Assembly: GCA_022841915.1 (NCBI GenBank)
Contig: JALHQN010000001.1
Location: 62,001-126,000 of the forward strand
DNA length: 64,000 nt
Reading direction: 5' to 3'
Source of the DNA: Burkholderiales bacterium
GTDB taxonomy: Bacteria; Pseudomonadota; Gammaproteobacteria; Burkholderiales; WYBJ01
This document shows, one piece after another, positions 16,568 through 24,294 of the stretch (the first letter of the stretch is position 1; each line of letters begins with the position of its first letter). The translations under genes were made by a program, and so were the position numbers. The notes below the pieces were generated by a model. The model was not told the origin of the DNA, did no database searches, and saw only the letters and a list, made by a program, of their open reading frames with translations.

Positions 16568-17824
16568 TCAGCGCGCATTGGACAACGCCTCCCGCCGCCA
16601 CAGGTGAGCACGCCAACGCAGCGCGATCAGCGCGGTGCAAGTCAATCCGATGACGCAGTAGAGCGTCGCGGTGTTCGGGTAGCCGATGAGCGAAATCAGC
16701 TGCCCCGCAGCCAGCAGACCGATCGGCAGGCTGTAGATGGCCAGCATGCGGATGCCCATGACACGCCCGCGAAACTCGGCGCCCGTGCTGCGCAGGATCA
16801 TGCTCGACATGGAGACCATCGCGATGCTTTGTACGCAGCCCGTGAAGACCAGGACCATGCAGGCCGAGGCATGCGTGGGCATGCGGGCGAACACGATGAT
16901 GCCCAGGTACCAGATCGCGCAGAAAATGATCATGGTGCGGGCCGGGCGCAGCTTCGCACCTAGTCGTGTCATCAGCAAGGATCCACCCAAGGCGCCCGCG
17001 GCGAAGCTCGCCACCAGGTAGCCCAAGCCGGTCTGGTCGGTTCCGTGGATCTCGCGCGCGACATAAGGCATCAGGCCCATCAGCAGCGGAAAGGCCGTCA
17101 TGTTGACAAGACAGGCGAGCATCATGGCCGCGAGCAGATGCCCGCGCGACCACACATAGGCCAACCCGTCCTTGACGTCGCGCCACGGCGTGGTGGCCGA
17201 CAAGTCGGCCGCAGTCTTCTTCGCAGCCGCTCCGATCTGCAGCGTGAGGATCAGGCTGGCCGCGTAAAGACTGGCGATCACGGCATATGCCGGCCCCATC
17301 CCCAGACTCGCCACCAATCCCGCGCCGGCGAGCGCGCCCACGACACGCGCCGAGTCCATGGTGGTGCGCGCCACGCCCAGGGCGCCGGTCAGGCGATCCT
17401 GCGGCATGATGGCTCCGATCAGCGCATAGCGCATGACCTGATCGGAAGGCCGAACGATGCCCATGAGCGCGGCAACGACGAACACATGCACCGGGGACAA
17501 CACATCGGTGAAGGCGAAGATCATGAGCGACGAAGCGAGCACGGTGTACGCCGCACGCATGCAGCAGAGCATGCGTTTGTGGCCGATGCGATCGCCGAGG
17601 ACGCCGAACATGGGCGCGACCAGCGTACCGATGTACTGCAGCGAGGCGAACAAAGTGAGCATCAGGACCGACTCGGTCTGGACCAGCACGTACCAGCCCA
17701 GAATGAGCGTCTCCATCTCGAACGCCCACGAGGTCGCCAGATCGGCCGGCCATTGAAATCGATAGTCGCGGATGCGAAAAGGCGCGAGCGTCGAGACCTT
17801 CGAGCCGCTGCTCAATGCACGCAC
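16568..17824 (-). CDS. MFS transporter (second of a tandem pair)
   Basis: The 418-residue protein is a close paralogue of the MFS gene at 15227-16489, with the same opening (LATSWAFEMETLILGWYVL), the same motif A (GVLGDRIGHKRML) and the same late segment (FRGRVMGIRMLAIYSLPIGLLAAG). Twelve membrane helices are expected. The frame begins at GTG 17824 directly after an in-frame stop, with a purine-rich GGGGAGGAGG about 16 nt upstream; a TTG at 17815 is an alternative start. The pair probably arose by tandem duplication and may form homologous transporters with different substrates or a heteromeric pair. Confidence 0.85.
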   Translation of the reverse strand: MRALSSGSKVSTLAPFRIRDYRFQWPADLATSWAFEMETLILGWYVLVQTESVLMLTLFASLQYIGTLVAPMFGVLGDRIGHKRMLCCMRAAYTVLASSLMIFAFTDVLSPVHVFVVAALMGIVRPSDQVMRYALIGAIMPQDRLTGALGVARTTMDSARVVGALAGAGLVASLGMGPAYAVIASLYAASLILTLQIGAAAKKTAADLSATTPWRDVKDGLAYVWSRGHLLAAMMLACLVNMTAFPLLMGLMPYVAREIHGTDQTGLGYLVASFAAGALGGSLLMTRLGAKLRPARTMIIFCAIWYLGIIVFARMPTHASACMVLVFTGCVQSIAMVSMSSMILRSTGAEFRGRVMGIRMLAIYSLPIGLLAAGQLISLIGYPNTATLYCVIGLTCTALIALRWRAHLWRREALSNAR

Positions 17825-17943
17825 CTACGATGCAAAAGATCCTCCTCCCCTGAGAGATTCCCGTGTGCGGGACGACGCTTGGCCGTCAACCGCCCCGGAC
17901 CGCAGATTATCGAGCGGCGAGCGCTGCGCGGCCGCTCCGGCCG

Positions 17944-18675
17944 TCAGGCCTTCGCCGCGACCGTCAGGCCCTGCACTTTGTTTTTCTCGATCAAACGCGC
18001 GACCAGCCCGGACGCCTTCACGTCCTCGATGAAATCACGCAAATACGCGAAGGCTACGGGACGCCCCTTGGGCGTGCCCGAGGCCTGCTGCACCGAGGTG
18101 AAATTGCCCTCGAGGATGCGTGAGCCCGGCAGGCGGGCTTGGTCGGTGATCAGACGGGGACGCAGGCTCGCCAGCGCCTCCAGCTTGTCGTCGAGGAAGC
18201 GCTTGAACACAGCGTCGGCGCCGCGCTCGCGCACCAATTGCGCATGCTTCAACGTGCGCGTCAGATAGAGGTCGTAGGCGCTGCGCTCCGAGATGGCGAT
18301 CCGGATACCGTCGCGATCCACGTCCTCGATCTTCTGGATCGTCGAGCCGGCCGGCACGAGATACGTCGATTCGATTTCGACATAGGCGGCGGTGAAGTCG
18401 ATCTCCTGCGCCCGTTGCGGCTCGGCGCCGAGGAACCCGACATCCCAGACGCCGCTCTTGGCCGCATCGGCGAGCTTGCCCGGATTCTCGTACTCGACGA
18501 ACTGCACCGGTACGCCGAGACGGCTCGCAAGCTCGCGTCCCAGATCGAAGACGATGCCGGCGCTTTCGCCGCTGGGCTCCCGGCGGGTCAGCAGGAAGTT
18601 GCCCATGTTCACGCCGACGCGCAATGTGCCGGTCGGGACGAACTCGGATCGAACAGCGGTGGAAGGCAGGGACAC
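17944..18675 (-). CDS. Family-3 solute-binding protein without obvious signal peptide
   Basis: The 243-residue protein has the layout of amino-acid-type (SBP_bac_3) binding proteins. GTLRVGVNMGNFLL forms the first strand, GIVFDLGRELASRLGVPVQFVEY the second, WDVGFLGAEPQRAQEIDFTAAY the domain-1 ligand loop and LEALASLRPRL the hinge region. The start is a GTG at 18675 with GAGGTGA just upstream. No signal peptide is visible, which is unusual; it may be cytoplasmic or use an undetected start. No permease or ATPase genes adjoin it; the next genes downstream are two MFS transporters. Ligand unknown. Confidence 0.8.
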   Translation of the reverse strand: MSLPSTAVRSEFVPTGTLRVGVNMGNFLLTRREPSGESAGIVFDLGRELASRLGVPVQFVEYENPGKLADAAKSGVWDVGFLGAEPQRAQEIDFTAAYVEIESTYLVPAGSTIQKIEDVDRDGIRIAISERSAYDLYLTRTLKHAQLVRERGADAVFKRFLDDKLEALASLRPRLITDQARLPGSRILEGNFTSVQQASGTPKGRPVAFAYLRDFIEDVKASGLVARLIEKNKVQGLTVAAKA

Positions 18676-18840
18676 GTTTCACCTCGGATGCATGGATGGT
18701 CGGGGCGGATACCGGAGGATTATTGACGGTTACCCCGTCACTGACAATCGATTCGACATGCGTGCCATCGCTTCGACCCGGCGCCGCGTTGTACTCTCTG
18801 CGTCTGGCCGGACGATCACATCGAACTCGAGGAGGCACGC

Positions 18841-19668
18841 ATGGCGGAACGGGAACTGCTCGGCAAAGTGGCCATCGTCACCGGGGCGACCCGGCGACGG
18901 GGACTCGGACGCGCCATGGCGCTGTGTCTGGCGCGCGCAGGGGCGGACGTCGTAGTGACCGGCAGCGGCCGGCGCACTGGCGCGGACCTGCCCGCCGACG
19001 AACGCGAAAGCGGATGGCAGGGCGCCGAGAGCATCGCCGAGGAAGTTCGCCAGCTGGGCGTGCGGGGCGTCGCGATGACTGCCGATGTCACGTCGAGCGC
19101 TGCAGTGCAAGGCATGGTCGCCCGAACGATCGAGGAACTGGGGCGCATCGACATACTGATCAACAACGCGACGTTCCCTCGCGGCGACGACCGCGTGCCG
19201 GTCACCGAACTCGACGACGACTTGTGGCGGCGCATCGTGGACATCAATCTGAACGGAACGATGCTTTGCTGCAAGTACGTCGCCCGCGAGATGGTGCGTC
19301 AGGGACAGGGCGGCAGCATCGTGAGCATATCGTCCGGCGCGGCGCTCAAGGCCGTCGCCGCCTTCTCCGCCTATGCCGCATCGAAGGCCGCCGTCCATGC
19401 GCTGAGTTCTTCCCTGGCCGACGAACTGGGGCCGCACGGCGTCACGGTCAACGTCGTGGCGCCCGGGTTCCTGGACACCGCCCGCATCGACATGCTGCGC
19501 CGCAGCGGCCAATGGGAGAAGCGGGTGTCGAGCATTCCGTTGGGGCGGGCCGGCACGCCCGAAGAGGTCGCCGAGACCGTCCGCTTCCTGTGTGGCCCTC
19601 ATGCGCGCTGGATCAGCGGCGAAGTGCTGCTGATGAACGGCGGCGAGGTTCGACGAGCAGCTCGGTAA
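18841..19668 (+). CDS. Short-chain dehydrogenase/reductase (SDR)
   Basis: The 275-residue protein is a classical SDR. TGATRRRGLGRAM (from residue 14) is the nucleotide-binding TGxxxGxG loop, INNATFP matches NNAG, SISSG carries the catalytic Ser and YAASKAAVH supplies Tyr178 and Lys182. PGFLDTARID follows the usual P-G-x-x-x-T. It should oxidise or reduce an alcohol/ketone with NAD(P)H in the cytoplasm; the 3-oxoacyl reductase-like group is the nearest resemblance, but substrate is not assignable. The ATG at 18841 has a GAGGAGG upstream. It diverges from the SBP gene across 165 nt. Confidence 0.9.
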   Translation: MAERELLGKVAIVTGATRRRGLGRAMALCLARAGADVVVTGSGRRTGADLPADERESGWQGAESIAEEVRQLGVRGVAMTADVTSSAAVQGMVARTIEELGRIDILINNATFPRGDDRVPVTELDDDLWRRIVDINLNGTMLCCKYVAREMVRQGQGGSIVSISSGAALKAVAAFSAYAASKAAVHALSSSLADELGPHGVTVNVVAPGFLDTARIDMLRRSGQWEKRVSSIPLGRAGTPEEVAETVRFLCGPHARWISGEVLLMNGGEVRRAAR

Positions 19669-19758
19669 GTCAGCCAGCCCCAACCCCCGCACCATTCGGA
19701 TGCGTAGCGCGCCGAAAGAGGGCTTAACAGCGCACTTTTTGATCCAAAACAGCCCCAA

Positions 19759-19775
19759 TGCACCACCTTAGTGCG
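19759..19775 (+). promoter_or_regulatory. NtrC-like operator upstream of gdhA
   Basis: TGCACC-N5-AGTGCG lies 42 nt before the gdhA start. It matches 10 of 12 positions of the NtrC consensus TGCACC-N5-GGTGCA. No clear sigma-54 -24/-12 pair is visible, so it could be a repressor or activator site. Single site, so moderate to low confidence. Confidence 0.35.
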
Positions 19776-19816
19776 AAAATCCCTCCTTTTTCACCTGAAC
19801 CCGGGGTACGAGCACG

Positions 19817-21160
19817 ATGCGAGTCAAGACAGCAGAAGGCTTTTTGGAGGAGGTCCACCAGCGCAATCCTGGCCAGCCGGAGTTCTTGCAGGCCGTCACC
19901 GAGGTGCTGCGCAGCGTATGGCCGTTCATCGAGAAACATCCGCGCTACGCGGAGCACGGCCTGCTCGAGCGCCTGGTCGAACCGGAACGCATCGTCATGT
20001 TTCGTGTGTCGTGGATCGATGATCATGGCGAGGTGCGGGTGAATCGCGGCTATCGCATCCAGCACAGCATGGCGATCGGCCCCTACAAGGGCGGTCTGCG
20101 CTTCCACCCCTCGGTGAACCTCTCCATTCTCAAGTTCCTTGCGTTCGAACAAACGTTCAAGAATGCGCTGACCACGCTGCCGATGGGGGGCGCCAAGGGC
20201 GGCTCGGACTTCGATCCCAAAGGCAAGAGTCCGCGGGAAGTGATGCGCTTTTGCCAGTCCTTTGTGACCGAACTCTTCCGGCACGTGGGCTCGGACACCG
20301 ACGTGCCGGCCGGCGACATCGGTGTCGGCGGCCGCGAAGTGGGCTATATGACCGGCATGGTGAAGAAGCTGACCAACCGTGCCGACTGCGTGTTCACCGG
20401 CAAAGGTCTCGCTTTCGGCGGCTCTCTGATTCGTCCCGAGGCGACGGGCTACGGCACCGTCTACTTCGCCGAAGAGATGCTCAAGACGCAGAAGAAGTCC
20501 CTGCAGGGGATGCGAATCAGCGTCTCCGGCTCCGGCAACGTCGCCCAGTACGCAGTGGAAAAAGCCATGGCGCTGGGCGCCCAAGTGATCACGGTCTCCG
20601 ACTCGAGCGGCACCGTGGTGGACGAAGCCGGATTCACGCCGGAGAAGTTGGCGGTGCTGATGGAGATCAAGAACCACCTCTATGGACGAGTCGATGCCTA
20701 TGCGAAACAGGTGGGCGCGCAGTTCCTGCCAGGCCAGTCGCCCTGGCACATACCCGTCGATGTCGCCCTCCCCTGCGCGACTCAGAACGAAATCCACGCG
20801 CCCGATGCCGCGAAGCTCATCGCCAATGGCGTGGTCTGCGTGGCCGAAGGCGCGAACATGCCCGCCACGATCGAAGCGGCCGAAGCCTTCGAGCAGGCCG
20901 GCGTGCTGTTCGCACCAGGCAAGGCGAGCAATGCCGGCGGGGTGGCGACTTCAGGCCTGGAGATGAGCCAGAACGCGATGCGCCTGTCATGGGCGCGAGC
21001 CGAGGTGGATGGGCGCCTGCTGCAGATCATGCAGGGCATCCATGAAGCCTGCGTGCACTACGGCCGACGCCCCGACGGCGGCATCAGCTATGTCGACGGC
21101 GCCAACGTGGCCGGATTCGTGCGTGTCGCGGATGCCATGATCGAACAAGGCGTGGTTTAG
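19817..21160 (+). CDS. gdhA: NADP-specific glutamate dehydrogenase
   Basis: The 447-residue protein equals the length of E. coli GdhA. It has RGYRIQHSMAIGPYKGGLRFHPSVN, with the Lys that binds the 2-oxoglutarate carboxylate, then MGGAKGGSDFDPKGKS carrying the catalytic Lys, then DIGVGGREVGYM and the nucleotide-binding SGSGNVAQYA. The C-terminal APGKASNAGGVATSGLEMSQN is typical of the hexameric NADP type. It aminates 2-oxoglutarate with ammonium and NADPH, the low-affinity route of ammonium assimilation. ATG 19817. A possible NtrC site lies at 19759-19775. It stands alone and ends 129 nt before a convergent cupin gene. Confidence 0.96.
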   Translation: MRVKTAEGFLEEVHQRNPGQPEFLQAVTEVLRSVWPFIEKHPRYAEHGLLERLVEPERIVMFRVSWIDDHGEVRVNRGYRIQHSMAIGPYKGGLRFHPSVNLSILKFLAFEQTFKNALTTLPMGGAKGGSDFDPKGKSPREVMRFCQSFVTELFRHVGSDTDVPAGDIGVGGREVGYMTGMVKKLTNRADCVFTGKGLAFGGSLIRPEATGYGTVYFAEEMLKTQKKSLQGMRISVSGSGNVAQYAVEKAMALGAQVITVSDSSGTVVDEAGFTPEKLAVLMEIKNHLYGRVDAYAKQVGAQFLPGQSPWHIPVDVALPCATQNEIHAPDAAKLIANGVVCVAEGANMPATIEAAEAFEQAGVLFAPGKASNAGGVATSGLEMSQNAMRLSWARAEVDGRLLQIMQGIHEACVHYGRRPDGGISYVDGANVAGFVRVADAMIEQGVV

Positions 21161-21289
21161 CATCACCAAGCCTGCATCGAGGGTCGGGCGCAGCGGCCTC
21201 GCTCGTCGCCCGCCTTGCGCTATCGCAGACTATGCCAACCGGAGGCGATCATGCTAGGCTGGCCGGTCTGTTCGGCATGCTGAGAGCAT

Positions 21290-21847
21290 TCAATCCCCCG
21301 GCGCAGCGCTCGCCTTCGACGCCATCTGCGCGAAGGTCTCGTAGACCGTCCAATCCAGAGGATGCTCCTCTAGAGTCTGCGGATTCCACATGCGGCGCGG
21401 CAATTCGAGTATGTCGCCGCCGTAGACATGCAGCCCGATCGCCGGCTCATCGCCCAGGCACTCGGCCACATGCGCGGTGTCGGCCAGCATCGGCAGGATC
21501 GAGCCGCGCTCGAGCGTGATCTCGCCCGCCTTGCGCAGACCGCCGGCTTCGCGACGATAGAGCGTGTTCTTCTCGCGCCCCGACAACAGCAGGATCATGG
21601 CCCAGGTGCCGTGATCGTGCGGCGGCGTGCGCCGGCCGTTGGGAAAGCGCACCTTGAGCAAGGTCAGATTGGGCGAACGATAGAAAACCTGCCGCGCATT
21701 GCCGCCGACGCCCGACACATAGGCAAGCGATCGCTCGATCGCATCGATGTCGCCGCGCAAGCCTTCGACGACGTCGCGCACCGAGCGCATGGGATCCGCA
21801 CCCTGCGCTGCAGTCGCGCAGCGCGCCACCAAGTCATGAACCTGCAT
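21290..21847 (-). CDS. Cysteine-dioxygenase-like cupin protein
   Basis: The 185-residue protein has a cupin metal motif TPPHDHGTWAMILLLSGREKN, with the H-D-H pair, and a later PMLADTAHVAECLG with the second-motif His. The general pattern is the COG5553/cysteine dioxygenase-type double-stranded beta-helix. CDO-like proteins oxidise thiols such as cysteine or 3-mercaptopropionate with Fe(II) and O2. The catalytic Tyr and the Cys-Tyr crosslink pattern of true CDO cannot be confirmed by eye. ATG 21847. It is followed on the same strand, with no overlap, by nothing within 120 nt, and is preceded by cbpM. Confidence 0.75.
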   Translation of the reverse strand: MQVHDLVARCATAAQGADPMRSVRDVVEGLRGDIDAIERSLAYVSGVGGNARQVFYRSPNLTLLKVRFPNGRRTPPHDHGTWAMILLLSGREKNTLYRREAGGLRKAGEITLERGSILPMLADTAHVAECLGDEPAIGLHVYGGDILELPRRMWNPQTLEEHPLDWTVYETFAQMASKASAAPGD

Positions 21848-21896
21848 CTGTCAGCTCCTCCGCTGTCGTGGGTGTCCCGGCCAGTGTAGCGCGTTC

Positions 21897-22205
21897 TCAG
21901 CCACGACCGGTACGGCGAAGTTGGGCCCGCAACCCGTCGATCTCATCGAGCAGGTCGGCCACCAGGGCGGCCAGTTCGGGGACGGCGTCGAAGTCTCGCT
22001 CCACCGCACGGATGCGCCGTGCTCGCGCGAGTTCCCGCGTGCTGAAGCGCCACTCGGCCGCCGAGCCACCCACGCAGTCGAGCGTGCCTTCCTCGACGTG
22101 ACGCACCACCCACTCGGCGCTGACCGAGCAGGCGTACGAGATGTCTTCCAGGGTGAAACCCGCGTCTTCGATCACGATGCCGGTGAGTATGTGTCGCTCG
22201 ATCAT
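21897..22205 (-). CDS. cbpM: Chaperone modulator CbpM
   Basis: The 102-residue protein starts with a MerR-like helical DNA-binding-style fold (FTLEDISYACSVSAEWVVRHVEEGTLDC) followed by FSTRELARARRIRAVERDFD and a helical tail with LVADLLDEIDGLRAQL. This is the CbpM pattern. CbpM binds the J-domain of CbpA and blocks its interaction with DnaK. The ATG at 22205 is 3 nt after the cbpA stop on the same strand, so translation is coupled. The pair probably forms one heat-shock transcript from the promoter at 23237-23264. Confidence 0.88.
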   Translation of the reverse strand: MIERHILTGIVIEDAGFTLEDISYACSVSAEWVVRHVEEGTLDCVGGSAAEWRFSTRELARARRIRAVERDFDAVPELAALVADLLDEIDGLRAQLRRTGRG

Positions 22206-22208
22206 GGA

Positions 22209-23165
22209 TCAGCCCTTCATGCCGGCGCGCGGATCGAACGCCATCTCGCGCGCCATCGATTCGTAAAGCTCTCGCGCCTTGGGCGTCGCCGCCGGCGGCA
22301 CCACGATCTGAACCTCCAACAGCAGATCGCCGGGTGGCTGAGAGGGAATGCCTTTGCCCCGCACCCGCAGTTGCCTTCCGCTCTGCGCCCCTTCCGGGAT
22401 GCGCACTTTCAGGCCCGAGCCATCGGGCAGCACCAGTTCGACCACTGCGCCCAAAGCCGCCTCCCACGGGGCGACCGGCAGCGTCAGGTGCAAGTCCTGT
22501 CCGTCTGCACGGTAGCGCGGATGCGCCTTGAAGTGAACTTCGAGGAGCAAGTCGCCCGCCTTGCCCGAACCCAACCCGGGCGCGCCTTGACCGGCCAGGC
22601 GCAGCATCTGACCTTCACGCAGGCCCTTGGGAATCTGCACGTTCAGTGTCCGCTCTTCGAAGCGCAGCCGCCCCTGGTCATCGATGCGAGGCACACGCAG
22701 GGCGATCTGCCGCGTCGCGCCGCGAAACACGTCCTCGAGATCGACCAGCACCTTGGCATGATGATCTTCGCCGCGCGCGTGAAAATCATCCGCATGCGGC
22801 TGGCCGCGCGACCCGGCACGTCCCATGCGCCCGAACAGTTCGGCGAAGAAATCGCTGAACTCTCCTGCGTGCGGCCCGCGCTCGCCTGCGCCGGAGAATT
22901 CGAAGCCGGCATCCCAATCGGGCGGGGGACGGAAATCCTGCCCCGGCTGGTAGCCTTGGCCGACCGCATCGTACGCTGCGCGCTTCTCCGGATCGGAGAG
23001 CACGGTATAGGCTTCGTTGACCTCCTTCATGTGGGCTTCGGCATCCGCCTCCTTGCTCACATCGGGATGGTAGCGGCGGGCGAGCTTGCGAAAGGCCTTC
23101 TTGATTTCCTCGGCCGTCGCAGTCTTCGGCACGCCCAAGGTCGCGTAATAGTCCTTGAAATCCAA
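22209..23165 (-). CDS. cbpA: DnaJ-like co-chaperone CbpA
   Basis: The 318-residue protein has an N-terminal J-domain (residues 4-70) with the HPD tripeptide at 33-35, a Gly/Phe-rich linker ([20 protein letters not shown]) and two C-terminal substrate-binding beta-sandwiches, including [17 protein letters not shown] and [17 protein letters not shown]. It lacks the DnaJ zinc finger, which distinguishes CbpA. It recruits DnaK to substrates and binds curved DNA in E. coli. The start is a TTG (23163-23165) directly before the conserved D-F-K-D-Y-Y, with GGAGAGG upstream. It diverges from three hsp20 genes, and a sigma-32-like promoter lies about 65 nt upstream of the start. Confidence 0.92.
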   Translation of the reverse strand: MDFKDYYATLGVPKTATAEEIKKAFRKLARRYHPDVSKEADAEAHMKEVNEAYTVLSDPEKRAAYDAVGQGYQPGQDFRPPPDWDAGFEFSGAGERGPHAGEFSDFFAELFGRMGRAGSRGQPHADDFHARGEDHHAKVLVDLEDVFRGATRQIALRVPRIDDQGRLRFEERTLNVQIPKGLREGQMLRLAGQGAPGLGSGKAGDLLLEVHFKAHPRYRADGQDLHLTLPVAPWEAALGAVVELVLPDGSGLKVRIPEGAQSGRQLRVRGKGIPSQPPGDLLLEVQIVVPPAATPKARELYESMAREMAFDPRAGMKG

Positions 23166-23236
23166 TCGCCTCTCCTATCGCCTCGATGCCGAGCAGCCGG
23201 GGGCGCAAGCGCCCGACGCGACGCTCGACTGCGTAT

Positions 23237-23264
23237 ACATGGAGACGAGCAGTCGTAAATCAAG
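23237..23264 (-). promoter_or_regulatory. Sigma-32 (RpoH)-like heat-shock promoter for cbpA-cbpM
   Basis: On the minus strand CTTGATT (23264-23258) is followed after 13 nt by CTCCATGT (23244-23237). The consensus is CTTGAAA-N13-CCCCATNT; the -35 matches 5 of 7 and the -10 matches 7 of 8. The predicted start of transcription is near 23230, leaving a 65-nt leader before the cbpA TTG. Confidence 0.6.
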
Positions 23265-23266
23265 GG

Positions 23267-23295
23267 ATTGAAACGCGCTGCGATCGTCCAAATCT
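23267..23295 (+). promoter_or_regulatory. Sigma-32-like heat-shock promoter for the hsp20 operon
   Basis: On the plus strand ATTGAAA (23267-23273) is followed after 14 nt by CCAAATCT (23288-23295), matching CTTGAAA and CCCCATNT at 6 of 7 and about 6 of 8 positions. Its -35 is only two bases from the -35 of the opposite cbpA promoter. Predicted transcript start is near 23302, about 88 nt before the first hsp20 ATG. Confidence 0.6.
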
Positions 23296-23389
23296 TGGTT
23301 GCAACACTGAACGGATCGGGGCAGCACGCCGCCGGCCGATAGCGATCGTACGAGTTGTATCGTTTCTTGTATCGAGAGGAGCCACGCAC

Positions 23390-23827
23390 ATGTTTGGATC
23401 ATTGTTTCCGCGCGACGTACTCGCCGAACTCGACCGTCTGCAGCGCGAGGTGCAGACGTCATTCGATCTGTCACCCAGCATCCGGGGATTGGGTCGCGGC
23501 GGATTTCCTGCCGTGAACGTCGGTGGCACGCCGCAATCCGTCGAGGTCTATGCGTTCGCGCCCGGCCTCGATCCAGCCACGCTGGATGTCAATCTCGACC
23601 GAGGCGTGCTGAGCATCGCCGGCGAGCGCAAGCGCGACTTGCCGGTGCCAGACGAAAAGACCGCCATCCACATCCACGAGCGTTTCGACGGGCGCTTTCG
23701 TCGCGTGATCACGCTGCCCGAGGATGCCGATCCGGACAGCGTCGCAGCCCAGTATCGCAACGGCCTGCTGCGTATCACCGTGAAGCGGCGTCAGGCAGCC
23801 CAACCGCGTCGCATTGAAATCCAGTAA
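23390..23827 (+). CDS. Small heat-shock protein Hsp20 (first of three)
   Basis: The 145-residue protein is a single alpha-crystallin-domain chaperone. A short N-terminal helix (RDVLAELDRLQREV) precedes strands such as SVEVYAFAPGLDPATLDVNL and GVLSIAGERK, FRRVITLPEDADPD, and the A-x-x-x-N-G-L-L signature YRNGLLRITV. The C-terminus ends with the I-x-I anchor IEI that bridges neighbours in oligomers. It holds unfolding proteins for DnaK/ClpB. The ATG at 23390 has GAGAGGAG upstream. It is the first gene of a three-gene plus-strand cluster, 16 nt ahead of the next, behind the sigma-32-like promoter. Confidence 0.93.
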   Translation: MFGSLFPRDVLAELDRLQREVQTSFDLSPSIRGLGRGGFPAVNVGGTPQSVEVYAFAPGLDPATLDVNLDRGVLSIAGERKRDLPVPDEKTAIHIHERFDGRFRRVITLPEDADPDSVAAQYRNGLLRITVKRRQAAQPRRIEIQ

Positions 23828-23843
23828 CCGAGGAGTGCACGAC

Positions 23844-24224
23844 ATGAGCGAAGCACGAAACATTGCCCAATCGAAGGACGCCCGCGCCAGCCAAGCCGCA
23901 CTGATGCCGCCGGTGGACGTGGTCGAGGACAGCACCGGCATCACCCTGTTCGCGGACATGCCGGGCGTATCAAAAGAGAAGCTCGACTTGCACATCGAAG
24001 GCGACACCCTGTGCATCGAAGGTGAAGTCTCGCTGGACATCCCCGAGGGCATGGAGCCGAGCTATGCCGAGGTGAATCTCTCGCGCTACCGGAGAGTCTT
24101 CACGCTCAGCAAGGAACTCGATCCGGCCAAGGTGAGCGCGGAGTTGTCCAATGGGGTGCTGAAGTTGCGTATCCCCAAGGCCGAGCACGCGCAACCCCGA
24201 CGCATCGAGGTGCGCGCCGGCTGA
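23844..24224 (+). CDS. Small heat-shock protein Hsp20 (second of three)
   Basis: The 126-residue protein is an Hsp20 with a short flexible N-terminus (SEARNIAQSKDARASQA) and a full alpha-crystallin domain. It includes PVDVVEDSTGITLFADMPGV, DLHIEGDTLCIEGE, RYRRVFTLSKELDPAKV and SNGVLKLRIPK (the N-G-V-L signature). The anchor is IEV near the C-terminus. Its sequence differs clearly from the first copy, so it is an older paralogue rather than a recent duplicate. ATG 23844, preceded by GAGGAG; 16 nt follow the first gene's stop. Class-A-like pairs of sHSPs often co-assemble, which is a plausible reason for clustering. Confidence 0.92.
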   Translation: MSEARNIAQSKDARASQAALMPPVDVVEDSTGITLFADMPGVSKEKLDLHIEGDTLCIEGEVSLDIPEGMEPSYAEVNLSRYRRVFTLSKELDPAKVSAELSNGVLKLRIPKAEHAQPRRIEVRAG

Positions 24225-24243
24225 GGATGCCTCGACCTTAACC

Positions 24244-24271
24244 GCCCGCGCCCGCCACGGCGAGCGCGGGC
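24244..24271 (+). other. Hairpin between the second and third hsp20 genes
   Basis: GCCCGCGC (24244-24251) pairs perfectly with GCGCGGGC (24264-24271) around a 12-nt loop. It lies in the 70-nt spacer between hsp20 genes and could be a transcript-processing or attenuation element. No T-run follows. Confidence 0.35.
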
Positions 24272-24294
24272 ACGCTTGCGATCGGAGACCGGCC

